Origin: Antedon mediterranea
Taxonomy: Eukaryota; Echinodermata; Crinoidea; Comatulida; Antedonidae
Length of the DNA stretch: 64,000 bases
NCBI RefSeq assembly: GCF_964355755.1
Contig: NC_092671.1
Location: forward strand, 37,341,304 to 37,405,303
Reading direction: 5' to 3'
Part shown: piece after piece, positions 38,201 to 48,200 of the stretch
Numbering within the stretch: position 1 is the first letter of the stretch
Layout of the letters: every line of letters starts with the position of its first letter
Translations under genes and position numbers: made by a program
The notes under the pieces: model-generated
What the model saw: only the letters and a program-made list of their open reading frames with translations
What the model was told of the DNA's origin: nothing
The model's database searches: none

Positions 38201-39879
38201 ATACACAATTACCATTGCAGATCACTATGCTGGTATACTACAGGCCGTTTATTAATAGTAACTGTACTTAATATTTAAATACTATTATTAAGCTGTTACT
38301 ACTGTACTAGTAATGTTAAATAAATTATTTATGTTTTAAGCGATGTATTATAATAAATAAATGAATGATCTAAACAAATTAGGAATAATAATAATATAGA
38401 TATTTGCATAATTGCATAAAAACAATTTTATCTAAAACATTAGTGGAGCTGAAGATTGGTGGTTAATGTGCTTGCCTTCCAATCCCAAGGTCTGGAGTTC
38501 AATCCTGACCTAGTACCACGACTCTTTAAACTCCACTTCCTAAGCCTCAAATGAGACTTAGTTTTTTACAAAATACACTAAAAACTAACTGAAAATGTTT
38601 TATGAAAAAAAGTAAATTTTAAAATGAACACTAATTTAAATACAACAAGTGTTACATTCAATTGGAATAACACCAAATTGGATTACTGTACAACACCAAA
38701 ATAACACTAACAAATAAAAACACCCAACAAAAGCATTCATGATAAATTTGTTGATAAAATTCAGAACACTGTATACTAGACATACTGAGATAATGGAATG
38801 CCCAAGAATATCTTTTCTTTTGCCGCCTCTGAGGAGGACACTGGTTTAGCCGCTGAAGATGGACTGTTTTGACGTCTGGTGGCAGCGAGGGGAAAAATAA
38901 ATACATTGCAGTTACGTTAATTGGTCCAGTTTTTGTAGTATTTATTAGTTTATTTAATAACAAACTTAAGCTTGGTTCCCATAAACTGATAACGCCCAGT
39001 GCAAGTTGACCAATAACAAGTGACAGTTTGAATAATCTATTGCTTGTGATTGGTCAAATCACTTACGATGCGATTTCGTCCTTGGGTTGCGTGTCTAGTG
39101 GGAGCCAAGTACAACGATAAGAATCAATTTATGTTTTTTTTTATCAATTCTAGCAGAGGTTATTTCTTTCTTTAATGTTTTATTATTATTATATTAATAA
39201 TTTAACTTAATCATTTCTCTTCCTCATAATAATTGTTATTATTCTACCAATACCATATAATTTGACGAGCCTTCAGTAATACCACTAAATTACGGCTCTT
39301 ACATTAATCAGCACAATGCATAATAGGATCCATTTAGAATATTATTGAAATCCAATATACAGTAGTACATTATCCTTGGAAAATAAATTACCCGTTATTA
39401 TTATAAAAGCTAATGAATGTTTATTAAACATACTTTGAATGACTGACAGTATTAAAGAAAAAAACACTAATGTCTGACACTGACAGTACTGCAGTTTACT
39501 ATTGGTTGTGTTAAAACATTACAGTACGTAATAAATTATCCTCACTAGTGACCTTCCTACTGTATGCCCCTTTAATATTACCTACCAAAAATCTGCCGTT
39601 TACACACACTGGGATGTCAACCCTGGAATTTTGTACGGTATGGTCACTCTGCTGCTGAAATGATGGGTGCCCAGGGCCTAAAAGTAATGAAATGATGTCC
39701 TACTGTATCTTTTTGACCCCCCTTGAATCCAGCCCTGGCTGCATAGTAAACTTCAGAGTTTTGATAGGTGATGTGAAAGGGGCATAAGGTACCATGAAAA
39801 ACAAAACAAACACTCTTTAATTCTAAGTAGTAAGAATCTTATATTATATAACATACAGTACTTACCCAATATCTCCCAT
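26244..39879 (-). CDS. SLC25A22: Mitochondrial glutamate carrier (SLC25A22/SLC25A18 type)
   Basis: Carriers of this type import glutamate with a proton across the mitochondrial inner membrane. Coding exons in minus order: 39866-39879, 37318-37452, 36793-36848, 33418-33508, 28864-28982, 28131-28387, 27344-27443, 26244-26464. All borders are GT/AG and the phases join into 330 residues plus stop, close to the 323 of human SLC25A22. All three carrier signatures are present: PIDLVKTR at residue 26, PMEMLKIQ at 124 and PIDVIKTR at 255. The stretches [27 protein letters not shown] and [11 protein letters not shown] are diagnostic of the glutamate-carrier pair as I know it. I cannot separate A22 from A18, which probably split later in vertebrates. 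The loop between repeats 2 and 3 (about 135-175) is enlarged and Ser-rich. The first coding exon is only 14 bases. Confidence 0.93.
26465..27343 (-). other. Last intron of the glutamate carrier gene
   Basis: AT-rich; no gene or named repeat seen. Confidence 0.6.
27806..27960 (+). mobile_element. Hammerhead-core short repeat, copy 4
   Basis: CTGATGA, stem GGGC...GTCC (one worn pair), GAAA, then the shared body to GCCTTTGGAT. It sits in the intron between exons 28131-28387 and 27344-27443. Confidence 0.65.
29635..29760. mobile_element. AAGCTCTGTCTACAC MITE, copy 4, truncated
   Basis: Perfect left end AAGCTCTGTCTACACTATC; the sequence leaves the family after TTATCACATAAA, losing the right end. 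Confidence 0.75.
30101..30340. mobile_element. AAGCTCTGTCTACAC MITE, copy 5, split by an insert
   Basis: Left half to about 30171 and right half from about 30272 are both present; about 100 bp of foreign sequence lies between them. Confidence 0.8.
30172..30271 (-). mobile_element. Short retroposon 3' end nested in MITE copy 5
   Basis: Read on the minus strand it contains CTCTGGGAGACCAGTCTTTG and ends in an ATTCA/TTCAATT microsatellite, as LINE-mobilised SINEs do. Class is an inference. Confidence 0.5.
30795..31149. repeat. 71-bp minisatellite, five units
   Basis: Units start GGAGGTACACACCTAAT at 30795, 30866, 30937, 31008 and 31079 and differ by a few bases (TTGG versus AAGT). Confidence 0.95.
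32038..32331. repeat. MITE copy 6 bounded by 71-bp direct repeats
   Basis: TAGTAATTGAAAAATTAATT and the following about 50 bases occur at 32038-32108 and again, identical by eye, at 32261-32331, with the MITE exactly between. Confidence 0.85.
32111..32260. mobile_element. AAGCTCTGTCTACAC MITE, copy 6
   Basis: Right end GATAGTGTAGACAAAGCTT is clear; left end lacks the CTGTCTACAC part. Confidence 0.7.
32609..32845. repeat. Imperfect direct duplication, about 110 bp
   Basis: AAATTTGGAAACAAATTAAA to GTTAGCTGTTGC occurs twice in tandem with small insertions. Confidence 0.8.
33188..33234. mobile_element. AAGCTCTGTCTACAC MITE, copy 7, right end only
   Basis: TTTTTTTGTCACATAAAGTT then TTTGATAGTGTAGAGACAAA, GCTTTA. 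A fragment. Confidence 0.6.
33238..33385 (-). mobile_element. tRNA-derived SINE, minus copy
   Basis: On the minus strand GGTGGTTAATGTGCTTGCCT matches the head of the SINE at 38449. The middle holds about three copies of a 24-bp unit with CACTAGATTAGGATTGAACC. Confidence 0.6.
34365..34478. other. GC-rich island inside an intron, candidate exon
   Basis: About 114 bp with GC far above its surroundings, inside the intron 33509-36792. On the minus strand a good acceptor (TTTATTCTATTTCAG) precedes it; on the plus strand ATGGATTTCTTGCGC is followed by a GTGAGC donor at about 34420. As a cassette exon of the carrier gene (phase 1) it would hit a TAA within four codons. Several frames have coding-like codon use. 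I recognise no family. Confidence 0.35.
35384..35632. mobile_element. MITE with GCCTGGTTTCC ends
   Basis: GCCTGGTTTCCATTAAAATC and GATTTTATGGAAACCAGGC are inverted ends over 249 bp. The left 25 bp is partly duplicated in tandem (GTTTCCATTAAAATCGCTAC twice). Confidence 0.8.
36433..36629. mobile_element. MITE with AAAGGCCAATTTACACAGAC ends
   Basis: AAAGGCCAATTTACACAGAC at left and GTCTGTGTAAATTGGCCTTT at right are perfect 20-bp inverted ends of a 197-bp element. Confidence 0.9.
36866..37010. repeat. Short tandem repeat, about 36 bp by four
   Basis: AACAATATCTTAAGATG and GCAGTATAATTT-like blocks recur four times just upstream (gene sense) of the 56-base exon 36793-36848. Confidence 0.75.
38449..38560 (+). 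mobile_element. tRNA-derived SINE, plus copy
   Basis: GGTGGTTAATGTGCTTGCCT (A-box-like) and GGAGTTCAATCCTGACC (B-box-like) sit about 25 bases apart. Same family as 33238-33385. Confidence 0.6.
38968..39110. mobile_element. MITE, AAGCTTGGTTCCC family, copy c
   Basis: Left AAGCTTGGTTCCCATA; right CTAGTGGGAGCCAAGT; interior TGTGATTGGTCAAATC as in the other copies. Confidence 0.75.
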
Positions 39880-40570
39880 TCCTAGTGACGAAAATTGTTC
39901 TGGCAAACTTTTTTTGTAGAAACTTTTTTGTTTTCCGTAAAAGTTGATAATGAATGTAGATACTGTAAGATAAGTAGTGTCAAATCTGCAGTAATAATAC
40001 TGTAACCGGTTAGGGTTTCTCTACCCGCACAACAGCTAGTCAGGGTACCTGTAATTATAAACAAGTTATTCATAATAAAGTTATACATATATACAGGTAA
40101 ATTATGGATATACTGTACTATAATTAATATATATTTCATAATCAAAATTATAACAAATAATTAATACAATGTAGATAATGAATGTATTTCCCTGTGTATG
40201 AATAATTAGGTAAAGAATTTAGAAGATAAAAGATAGCCCACCAGGGGAGGATCCATCATTATAGATTATAAATTATAAAAACGATCTGTTGGGTTGCAGA
40301 AAAATAAAAATAATCATAATAATAATAATGCCTAAATTTGTGCCACAATCATGCCTTAAAGACAAAATTACTTTCCTCTGTAGGATGAATTTATATAAAT
40401 CTTTTTCCAACATGCATCTTTGTTTGCAGTTTGATAAAGAAATTGCACTAAATAATTCATACTTTAAAGTGCATCGTTTGTACATAATGTAAACCTATGT
40501 GTTGTATCTTTACAACTGAATGATGGTACAATAAGAAGAGGATGAAATAAATTTCACAATCACATAGATA

Positions 40571-40716
40571 TCCACTTTATGTGACAAGAAAATGTGATGT
40601 GCCCATATACTGCATCCATAATCCATATTGTAGACAGGATGATGTCATATCACTAACATATTTGGGCACATCACATTTTTTTTGTCAAATAAAGTTTGAT
40701 AGTGTAGACAGAGCTT
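40571..40716. mobile_element. AAGCTCTGTCTACAC MITE, copy 8
   Basis: Right end AAAGTTTGATAGTGTAGACA then GAGCTTTA is intact; the left end begins late, at CTTTATGTGACA. Confidence 0.7.
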
Positions 40717-40874
40717 TATACGAGACAATGACTCTTTATATTCTGAATAGTAGTACACCTTTTACTGCAGAATGAGAATGGATGTCATGATGAGTAAGAA
40801 CAGCTGTCAGAGAATGCATACAGTTGATGCATGCTGTTTCACCCAGGTATGTATAACACATGAACATGCTATCT

Positions 40875-41018
40875 TGAGCTCTGTCTACACTATCAACAAA
40901 GAGTTGTATGCCCAAATATGGTAGTGATATGCCTAAGTTTGGTAGTGATGACATCATCATGTCTATACAGTATATGGGCACATCACACTTTTTGGTAGTG
41001 TACTGTAGACAAGGCTTT
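40875..41018. mobile_element. AAGCTCTGTCTACAC MITE, copy 9
   Basis: Left GAGCTCTGTCTACACTATC, core CCAAATATGGTAGTGATATG, worn right end ending TGTAGACAAGGCTTTA. Confidence 0.75.
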
Positions 41019-42743
41019 AGACCAAATACAATGCATTCAGTTTCATCCTCTCATCAATTTTTAAAGCAGGCTCATGACTATATAAGCTTATTTTTTTTTA
41101 TCTTTAAAAATAAAAAAATTGAAAGATTGCTCAAATTTTCATCCAAATTACATGACTGCTGTATTTTGAGTTTATAAATACAGTAGTACTGTATCCATAA
41201 ATATATTTTTTTTTAACACCAGAAATACAACCATCAATATTTTATGAACAGTATTTATTTTTGGTAGAGCTACTTTAGTGTGTTCATTTGAACTCGAGAA
41301 CTTACACAGAAATTAAGTCATGGTAAACATAACCGAATAAATTCTAAGTATAGAAATTAAAGTCAATATTGTAACAGATAATGGAGTGCCTATTCTAATT
41401 AGGAGGATACTGACGTCAGCATACTTATGAGATAGTAAAGTATGATGATATCAGAATTCAATTCTATTTTTACTCCAATAAACAGCCATTACGTTTGCCT
41501 CCTATACCAAGGATGTTACATAAACATTCAAGAAGAAGGACATCTCCATCAAAATCAAATCAATATTTTCTAAAATGTTGGGCACTTACTTCGATCCTTG
41601 CGATGCCTTTAATTAGAAATATTATGGTAGGCTCATTGTACAATGCATTAGCTAAGATAGATAATTGCATTGCACTGATTTTTGATAAGAAATGCATTAC
41701 GATACTCATCGATGGTGCCTAAGTAAGTTAACGGATTGAAAGTCTGATAAATTCTATCATTAAAACGAAATCCCCTATTAGTTGTAAACCTATTAAGTAT
41801 AATCTTCAGGTATTTAATCTTTCCCTGTAATTTCAAACAAACTTGAATTTTTAAGAACTATATTTAAGTATTCTAGTGTTTATCAAGACATTGCTCTAGT
41901 CAATGTTAAAATGATGTCAATTTTAAATATTCATAGTCTTTTTGCATAGAAAAGAAACCGCTTTAAAAGCTTAGTTTTCCCCAGCCCCGTAGCCAGCATG
42001 AGGCAGACGAAGTGAGAAACTTTCAATTTTCCCTACCCACACCAATTCCCCAGGCCCAGCAGAGATCGTCATATTTTTAATTAATTATATTTAAAGAATC
42101 TTGCCTCGTCTGTTTTGAACCTCTCGCTACGGCCTTGCCTTTGGGTTGTTAAATTAATATCTTCTTCCAGAAAAAAAAGAGACTGTAGGCCACAAGAAAA
42201 TCAAGTTCTTAATTATTATTAAAGTAAACCTTCCAAAAGAAATAGGGGCTTGTAATGATACTGTAGCAGCGGGTGGTAATTACAATATTATATCCATGTG
42301 AGTAACACAATTTCAGGCAAGTAAACCTGCTGTCAAATATATTAACAAAACTCTGCTGTAGAATACCACCTGTAATATAACTAAATAAAAATATAAAATA
42401 ATTATAAATTAATATGTTTTTAATTTTGTTAGAAACATAGGCTAGGCCTAATACGTTTTTACAATAAATTTACTGGAAATATAAAAAATAAACAGAGTAG
42501 ATGAGGAAATCTGTGACATAAGGGACGGTTACACTTCTTTCTATATGTATGTTGTACGTCCAAGAAAGGGGATTTTCCACTTATTTTTATAAAAATATTT
42601 TTGTTAAATTAATATAGGCCTAGGGCTAGGCTAGGCCCTATGCTATAAATAAAGGCCTACAAAAAATGGAAATGTTGAATAGGTCTTTGCCTTGGCCTAA
42701 ATAGTAGGCAAGCTGGAAAGCTAGCCTAGCCTAGTCAGCTTAC

Positions 42744-42840
42744 CGCACGTCAGGCAGCAGCAGCAGGCAAAAAGGCTCGGGGCTCGTCAGAAGAAAATTC
42801 GGAACCAGGCAGTGCCGCAGTCCAGTGTGTGGAATGTGTA
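42744..42840 (-). other. Probable 5' UTR leader exon of the glutamate carrier
   Basis: A GTAAGC donor on the minus strand at 42743 follows a locally GC-rich block (GCCTGCTGCTGCTGCCTGAC). The known first coding exon begins only just inside the ATG, so an upstream leader is expected. Upstream boundary is a guess. Confidence 0.4.
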
Positions 42841-43535
42841 CACGACGTCGAGTAGTAGTAGCGCATGCTGATTGGATTTACCGGCGGAGGGAATGTGTGT
42901 TTTTATTCATTACACTCTAGACCTACAATATGCTTACATAAAATTACTATAATAATTGTTAATACATACCTTATAGGCCTATGTCTCTAGTGTAGTAGAT
43001 AGAATGGGGCTACAGCCTGTCAATGTTTTTGTTTCAATTTATGAATGAACAGATAAATAGCAGACAATCTACGTACGTAACCGCTATTTATTTACCGCTA
43101 TTATGATCATGCTTTGTATGAATGGGACGGTTAGCATTGGCAACCATTACCTCTCATTTGTATGGTCAATCACTGTTATAGATTCTTCTACTTTTTGAAA
43201 GGGGAAAATCGTTTCATTCTTTTATGTATGACGTTAGAATTTAAAATGCTCACACCTTTTACATAGTCTATCAATCCGCGGTGATAAGACGTTGTTCTAA
43301 ATGTACATTAATATTTTCATGGGGATATATATACTTCTCCCCTTTTTTTATCATTATTATATATAAGCATGGAGGTATTTTATATCTCCATGATATAAGC
43401 CAATGATATTACTCTTTACTTTTACACACCCTTTTTTTCTTTTCTATACCTCTATTTCATTTTGCGGCGGATGTATACTCACACGGCTACTGTGTAATTA
43501 TTTGTATATAAAAAAACATGAATCCAAATTGGTAA

Positions 43536-43722
43536 ATTACTGAAAAAAATGACAATGCTGTGGGTATCAGTGGCTGGATTTCAATGGAGATACAAAAAAA
43601 AACGAAAAGCTAAATCAAAACGATAAAGTAAACAGCCAGAAAAGTTAATTTATCAGAGCTTTCGGGCAACACTAGCCCTTCATCAGTGCAAGTGAGGGAA
43701 TTTGGATAAAGTCATAGCATAT
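43536..43722 (-). mobile_element. Hammerhead-core short repeat, copy 5
   Basis: Same body as copy 3, including the outer CTATGACTTTATCCAAATTC segment, with a 9-bp insertion just after the GAAAGCTCTG segment. Confidence 0.7.
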
Positions 43723-44985
43723 GAGTTGGCAAGTGCTGCCTGGGTGGACAGGAATAAAAGAAAATAGAAACAGCGTGTTGAATAGTGGGTAATAAGGGTA
43801 AAAAACATGAACAAATATGTATAATTGTTTCTAGTGTATAACGTGGTTTTATGGGTCTATTTTTGGTTCTAAGTGAAGAAGTCGAAAATCCGTTTTCAGA
43901 AATTAATAATTGTTGGTTTCCAATGTTTTTATTTGAGTCAGTCTGACCAAGGCAACTAAGAACAGGACATAATGATAACGATAAATAAGATAAACACACA
44001 TTTTTTATGCATAAAACAAAAGAATTTTTTTCTCGTAGATATATAATCATCATGCTTGATGAAAATGATAATTTTCCAAAGTCCAATCCAATTACTTCAT
44101 TATCAGTAAAAGCAATAATAAAATCGTGACAATACAACGATTTTGATCATGACGTCATTTGATTGGTTTTAAAAATATAATGTTTATCAAAGCAAGGATG
44201 TGTAACTCTGGTCAACAGCATTAATTATTATCTTATCCTTCTAGAATGAAAACTTTTCTATTCTTTTGTTGGTCGTGGGACTGATCGTGTCGCAGCCACA
44301 GATAAACTCTTTGATCTCCGGAGTTCAGCATCCCTTGTATTGTAGATTGCCTTGATCTGACACAATTAAATGTACGCGCCTATAAACAAGGAGAGGGTCA
44401 CCTAAACAAAGCAGCAGGTAATCGATGGGTCATCTCAGATATGTGAAAACGCCACCAGACGGTGTGACACGAGCAATAAACATTGCAATAAAAATGATTT
44501 TATGTTGAAATCCACTTCTTTTTTATATTTATTAAGCCAGGTATGTATAATACTATATGTTACTGTTGATTTTCTTCATTATGCATTCTTTATAGTAACA
44601 CTTCTTTATTATATAGAGATCGTTCATTTAGTAAGTAGGTGTGAATAGCACATTGTTTAGTGTTACTAAGAAACAACACTAACAATTGCACAGTGGGGAA
44701 CCCTTTCGTCGTGCCCACTCTAAGAACCTGCTTAAAGTCAAGAAGGTAGTTCTAAGGGCCTACCATTACGAGACCGCCCGTCCTAAAAGTAGCTATATTT
44801 TAGATTATTTTTCCGTTAAAAAAAATCGACAGGGTCGATATATATTATATTATTATGTCAATTAAAACGTTTTATGTTGGTATCAAATTGTACCTCCTGA
44901 CCCTTCAGTTTCAATTGTCACAGGACCCTCTATTTATTGGCTCCACACACTGATATGTGAGTAAAAAAAAGGTAAAAAATGATAA

Positions 44986-45128
44986 ATCCAAAGGCAAATT
45001 ACTGAAAAAATGGCAATGCTGTGGGTATCAGTGGCTGGATCTAAATGGAGACCAAAAAAGCTACATCAAAACAATAAAGTACAGCCAGAAAAATTAGCAG
45101 AGCTTTCTAGCAACACTTCATCAGTTTA
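44986..45128 (-). mobile_element. Hammerhead-core short repeat, copy 6
   Basis: Shared body is clear (ATGCTGTGGGTATCAGTGGC), but the core is damaged: the GGGC stem strand is missing. Confidence 0.65.
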
Positions 45129-45271
45129 ATTAAAATGATATAATACAGTCAGGTTGAAAAATCACATTTTATTCCATTTTTTTTATTTAGATGGATACTT
45201 TGTGACTACTTTACTTCATGATTGAAGCTCCAAAAGATGTCTTAACGATGCAATATTGTTAGCTAAACAAG

Positions 45272-48200
45272 ATGACGGAGACGACTGATCCCCACAGCAC
45301 AGAGGGACAACAGAGTGACCCAAACAAGCAAGTCTTCCCTTTGATTTCAAACACAGGTATCCAACTTTATCCCATCTCACAGCAGCAGGGTCTTGATGAG
45401 AAATATGTTGGGGTTGAGTTACCGAAAATTGGTGAACGAACAGTGAAGAATTATGAGCCGAAGGAAAACAATGCATTGATACCCTCACTTCCAAAGGTTG
45501 GTTTATAAAATTTAATAATGCTAGTGGTTGTTGCAATTGCCTATTTAAAAAAAAAAATGTCAATTTAAAATTAAATATACAGTCGACTCTCCCAATGCCG
45601 GACTATCTGAAAACTGGAAACTGAGTCACAATGCCAGACTTTTTTTTTTAGGTCCAAATGTCTCATTCATTCTCAATTCATTTTTACCATTAGAAACACA
45701 TTCTGAATACCAGACTTTCTGGAAAACCAGATATATTAGGCCAGTCCAAAGGTGTCCGGTATTGGTAGAGTCGACTGTAAATTGTTTACTTTATAATTGT
45801 TTGCTGATAAAATAATGATGAAATTTGTATTAATTTGTTCAGGTACCATCAAATAGAAAAAATACTTCACAGAGAGGCCAAAGAGAACACTTTTCACTTT
45901 TAGAAAAAACTCATGTTCCAGCAGACAGCATGCCATACCAAGTTTGCAATTTCAGGTTAAATTTATTTTTTTTATTAGAAAAAGTAATTAAAAACAACAT
46001 TGAAACTTGTAAAATCTCAAAGATCAGTTTAAAGTATTTACAAGAAAATGGAAACATAAATTAATTTTACAGATCGAGTTCTAAGATACAAATGGTACCG
46101 TTGTCGAAGCGCCATCGCGACATGTTTACAAATTTGAAGTCGGCGACAGTTGTTTTGAAAAAAAAGCAGGTTCCAGTTCATAGCAGACGATTCCTATGGG
46201 AAGAAGGTGTACATGAGAGAAAGCAAAGTCCAGCCAAGTGCTTATCGTAAGATTTCATTCTATTCCCAATCATTATATCAACCTTTTTCCATGATTAATT
46301 TTCCTAGCCAATTGATAGAAAATTTAAATAGTACTCTTTAGTAAAGGCAAGTGTTATCTACTGGAAAAAATAAAGCATCTGCAGTGCAGTGCTCTTTTTG
46401 GTAGTTTTGTTTTATTAAGCTATGTCTACACTATCAAACTTTATGTGAAAAAAATGTGATATGCCCATATATGGACATGATGATGTCATATCACTACCAT
46501 ATTTAGGCACTTAACACTTTTTTGTCAAAGTAGTTTGATAGTGTAGACAGAGCTTTACACAGAATAAGTTCAGTTTTGTTTTTATACTGTACATTTTTTT
46601 AAATAAACAAATTAGGTCCAAGACACTTCCTGAAAAGTTTGAAGATTGTGAAGAACAGCTTAATCAATTCAGGGACGAAAAACGAAAGCTTGAACCGTAC
46701 CATCGAAAAAAGCGTAATGAGCTCTGCATAGGGGGCGACACCATTCTCATATGTGAAAGGTAAAACAATCATTGTATAAAGCTCTGTCTACACTATCAAA
46801 CTAGTTTGACAAAAAATGTGTGATATGCGTGAATATGGTAGTGATATGACATCATCGTGTCCATATAATATGGGCACATCACATTTTTTGGCGTCACATA
46901 AAGTTTGATGATGTAGACAGAGCTTAAAGTAATACAGTATAATTTATTCGAAGTGTATTTGTTTAGATTTAGATAAAAAGAGATAAGGCATACAATATAA
47001 AAATTTCTTTTTTCAGAGACAATTATATTTCAGATTTAAATAAACTTCGTAATTTACCTCTGCCAATGCACTCTCAAGAATTGCTGACAGGCAAAGGAAT
47101 CAACCTACCCTCGTAAGTATAAAACTAATTCTGAGGTTTGACATTGTTTTTTCTATACCGAATACCTCAAATGCTTCTTTGTCCATTATCATAATAAAAT
47201 AACAATTTCATTTCATTTATTCGTGTCAAAACAATAAACAAAACAATAAAATACAGAAGCATAATCATAATAAATAACAGCCAGAACATAAAACAGGGCA
47301 CCCCAAAAGTGAATTAATCACTGTCAGGTGGGTACTCTTAACACTGTCAGGTGGGTACTCTTAACACTGTCAGGTGGGTACTCTTAACACTGTCAGGTGG
47401 GTACTCTTAACACTGCCAGGTGGGTACTCTTAACACTGTCAGGTGGGTACTCTTAACACTGTCAGGTGGGTACTCTTAACACTGTCAGGTGGGTACTCTT
47501 AACACTGTCAGGTGGGTACTCTTAACACTGCCAGGTGGGTACTCTTAACACTGTCAGGTGGGTAACTCTTAACACTGTCAGGTGGGTACTCTTAACACTG
47601 TCAGGTGGGTACTCTTAACACTGTCAGGTGGGTACTCTTAACACTGTCAGGTGGGTACTCTTAACACTGTCAGGTGGGTACTCTTAACACTGCCAGGTGG
47701 GTACTCTTAACACTGCCAGGTGGGTACTCTTAACACTGTCAGGTGGGTACTCTTAACACTGTCAGGTAGGTACTCTTAACACTGTCAGGTGGGTACTCTT
47801 AACACTGTCAGGTGGGTACTCTTAACACTGTCAGGTAGGTACTCTTAACACTGTCAGGTGGGTACTCTTAACACTGTCAGGTGGGTACTCTTAACACTGT
47901 CAGGTGGGTACTCTTAACACTGTCAGGTGGGTACTCTTAACACTGTCAGGTGGGTACTCTTAACACTGTCAGGTGGTTACTCTTAACACTTTCAGGTGGG
48001 TACTCTTAACACTGTCAGGTGGGTACTCTTAACACTGTCAGGTGGGGACATTTACATTACAATAGAAACAATAGAATAGAACAATATAAATTCTTCTTGA
48101 AGATTGGCAAATATTAGTAGGATAAAAAACAGATAAATATAAAATACAAAACAAAAATATATACAGAGTAACACACACATTATTTCACAAAACATAAGTT

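Larger units (their letters stand above)
37453..39865 (-). other. First coding intron of the glutamate carrier gene
   Basis: Holds a tRNA-like SINE at 38449-38560 and a MITE at 38968-39110. The rest is AT-rich with no gene. Confidence 0.7.
39880..42743 (-). other. Probable 5' UTR intron of the glutamate carrier
   Basis: Contains MITE copies 8 and 9 and a weak inverted pair at about 41983-42137 (CCCCGTAGCCAGC and a worn match) that may be a hAT-type relic. No coding exon is seen. Confidence 0.5.
42841..45271. other. Divergent intergenic region between the carrier and the EF-hand gene
   Basis: Both promoters should lie here. It holds hammerhead-core repeat copies 5 and 6. The stretch 44255-44360 is less AT-rich and on the minus strand has a short open frame (QIKAIYNTRDAELRRSKSL), which I cannot assign. 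44690-44790 is also less AT-rich with no assignment. Confidence 0.4.

Noticed and set aside
41983-42137. hAT-type element with CCCCGTAGCCAG end
   Set aside because: The two ends match too poorly and no target duplication is visible.
44230-44360. Possible exon on the minus strand near the divergent intergenic region
   Set aside because: Several frames are open over about 100 bp and none matches a family; no convincing splice pair.
47322-48048. CRISPR-like array at the 23-bp repeats
   Set aside because: No spacers; direct tandem units within an intron.
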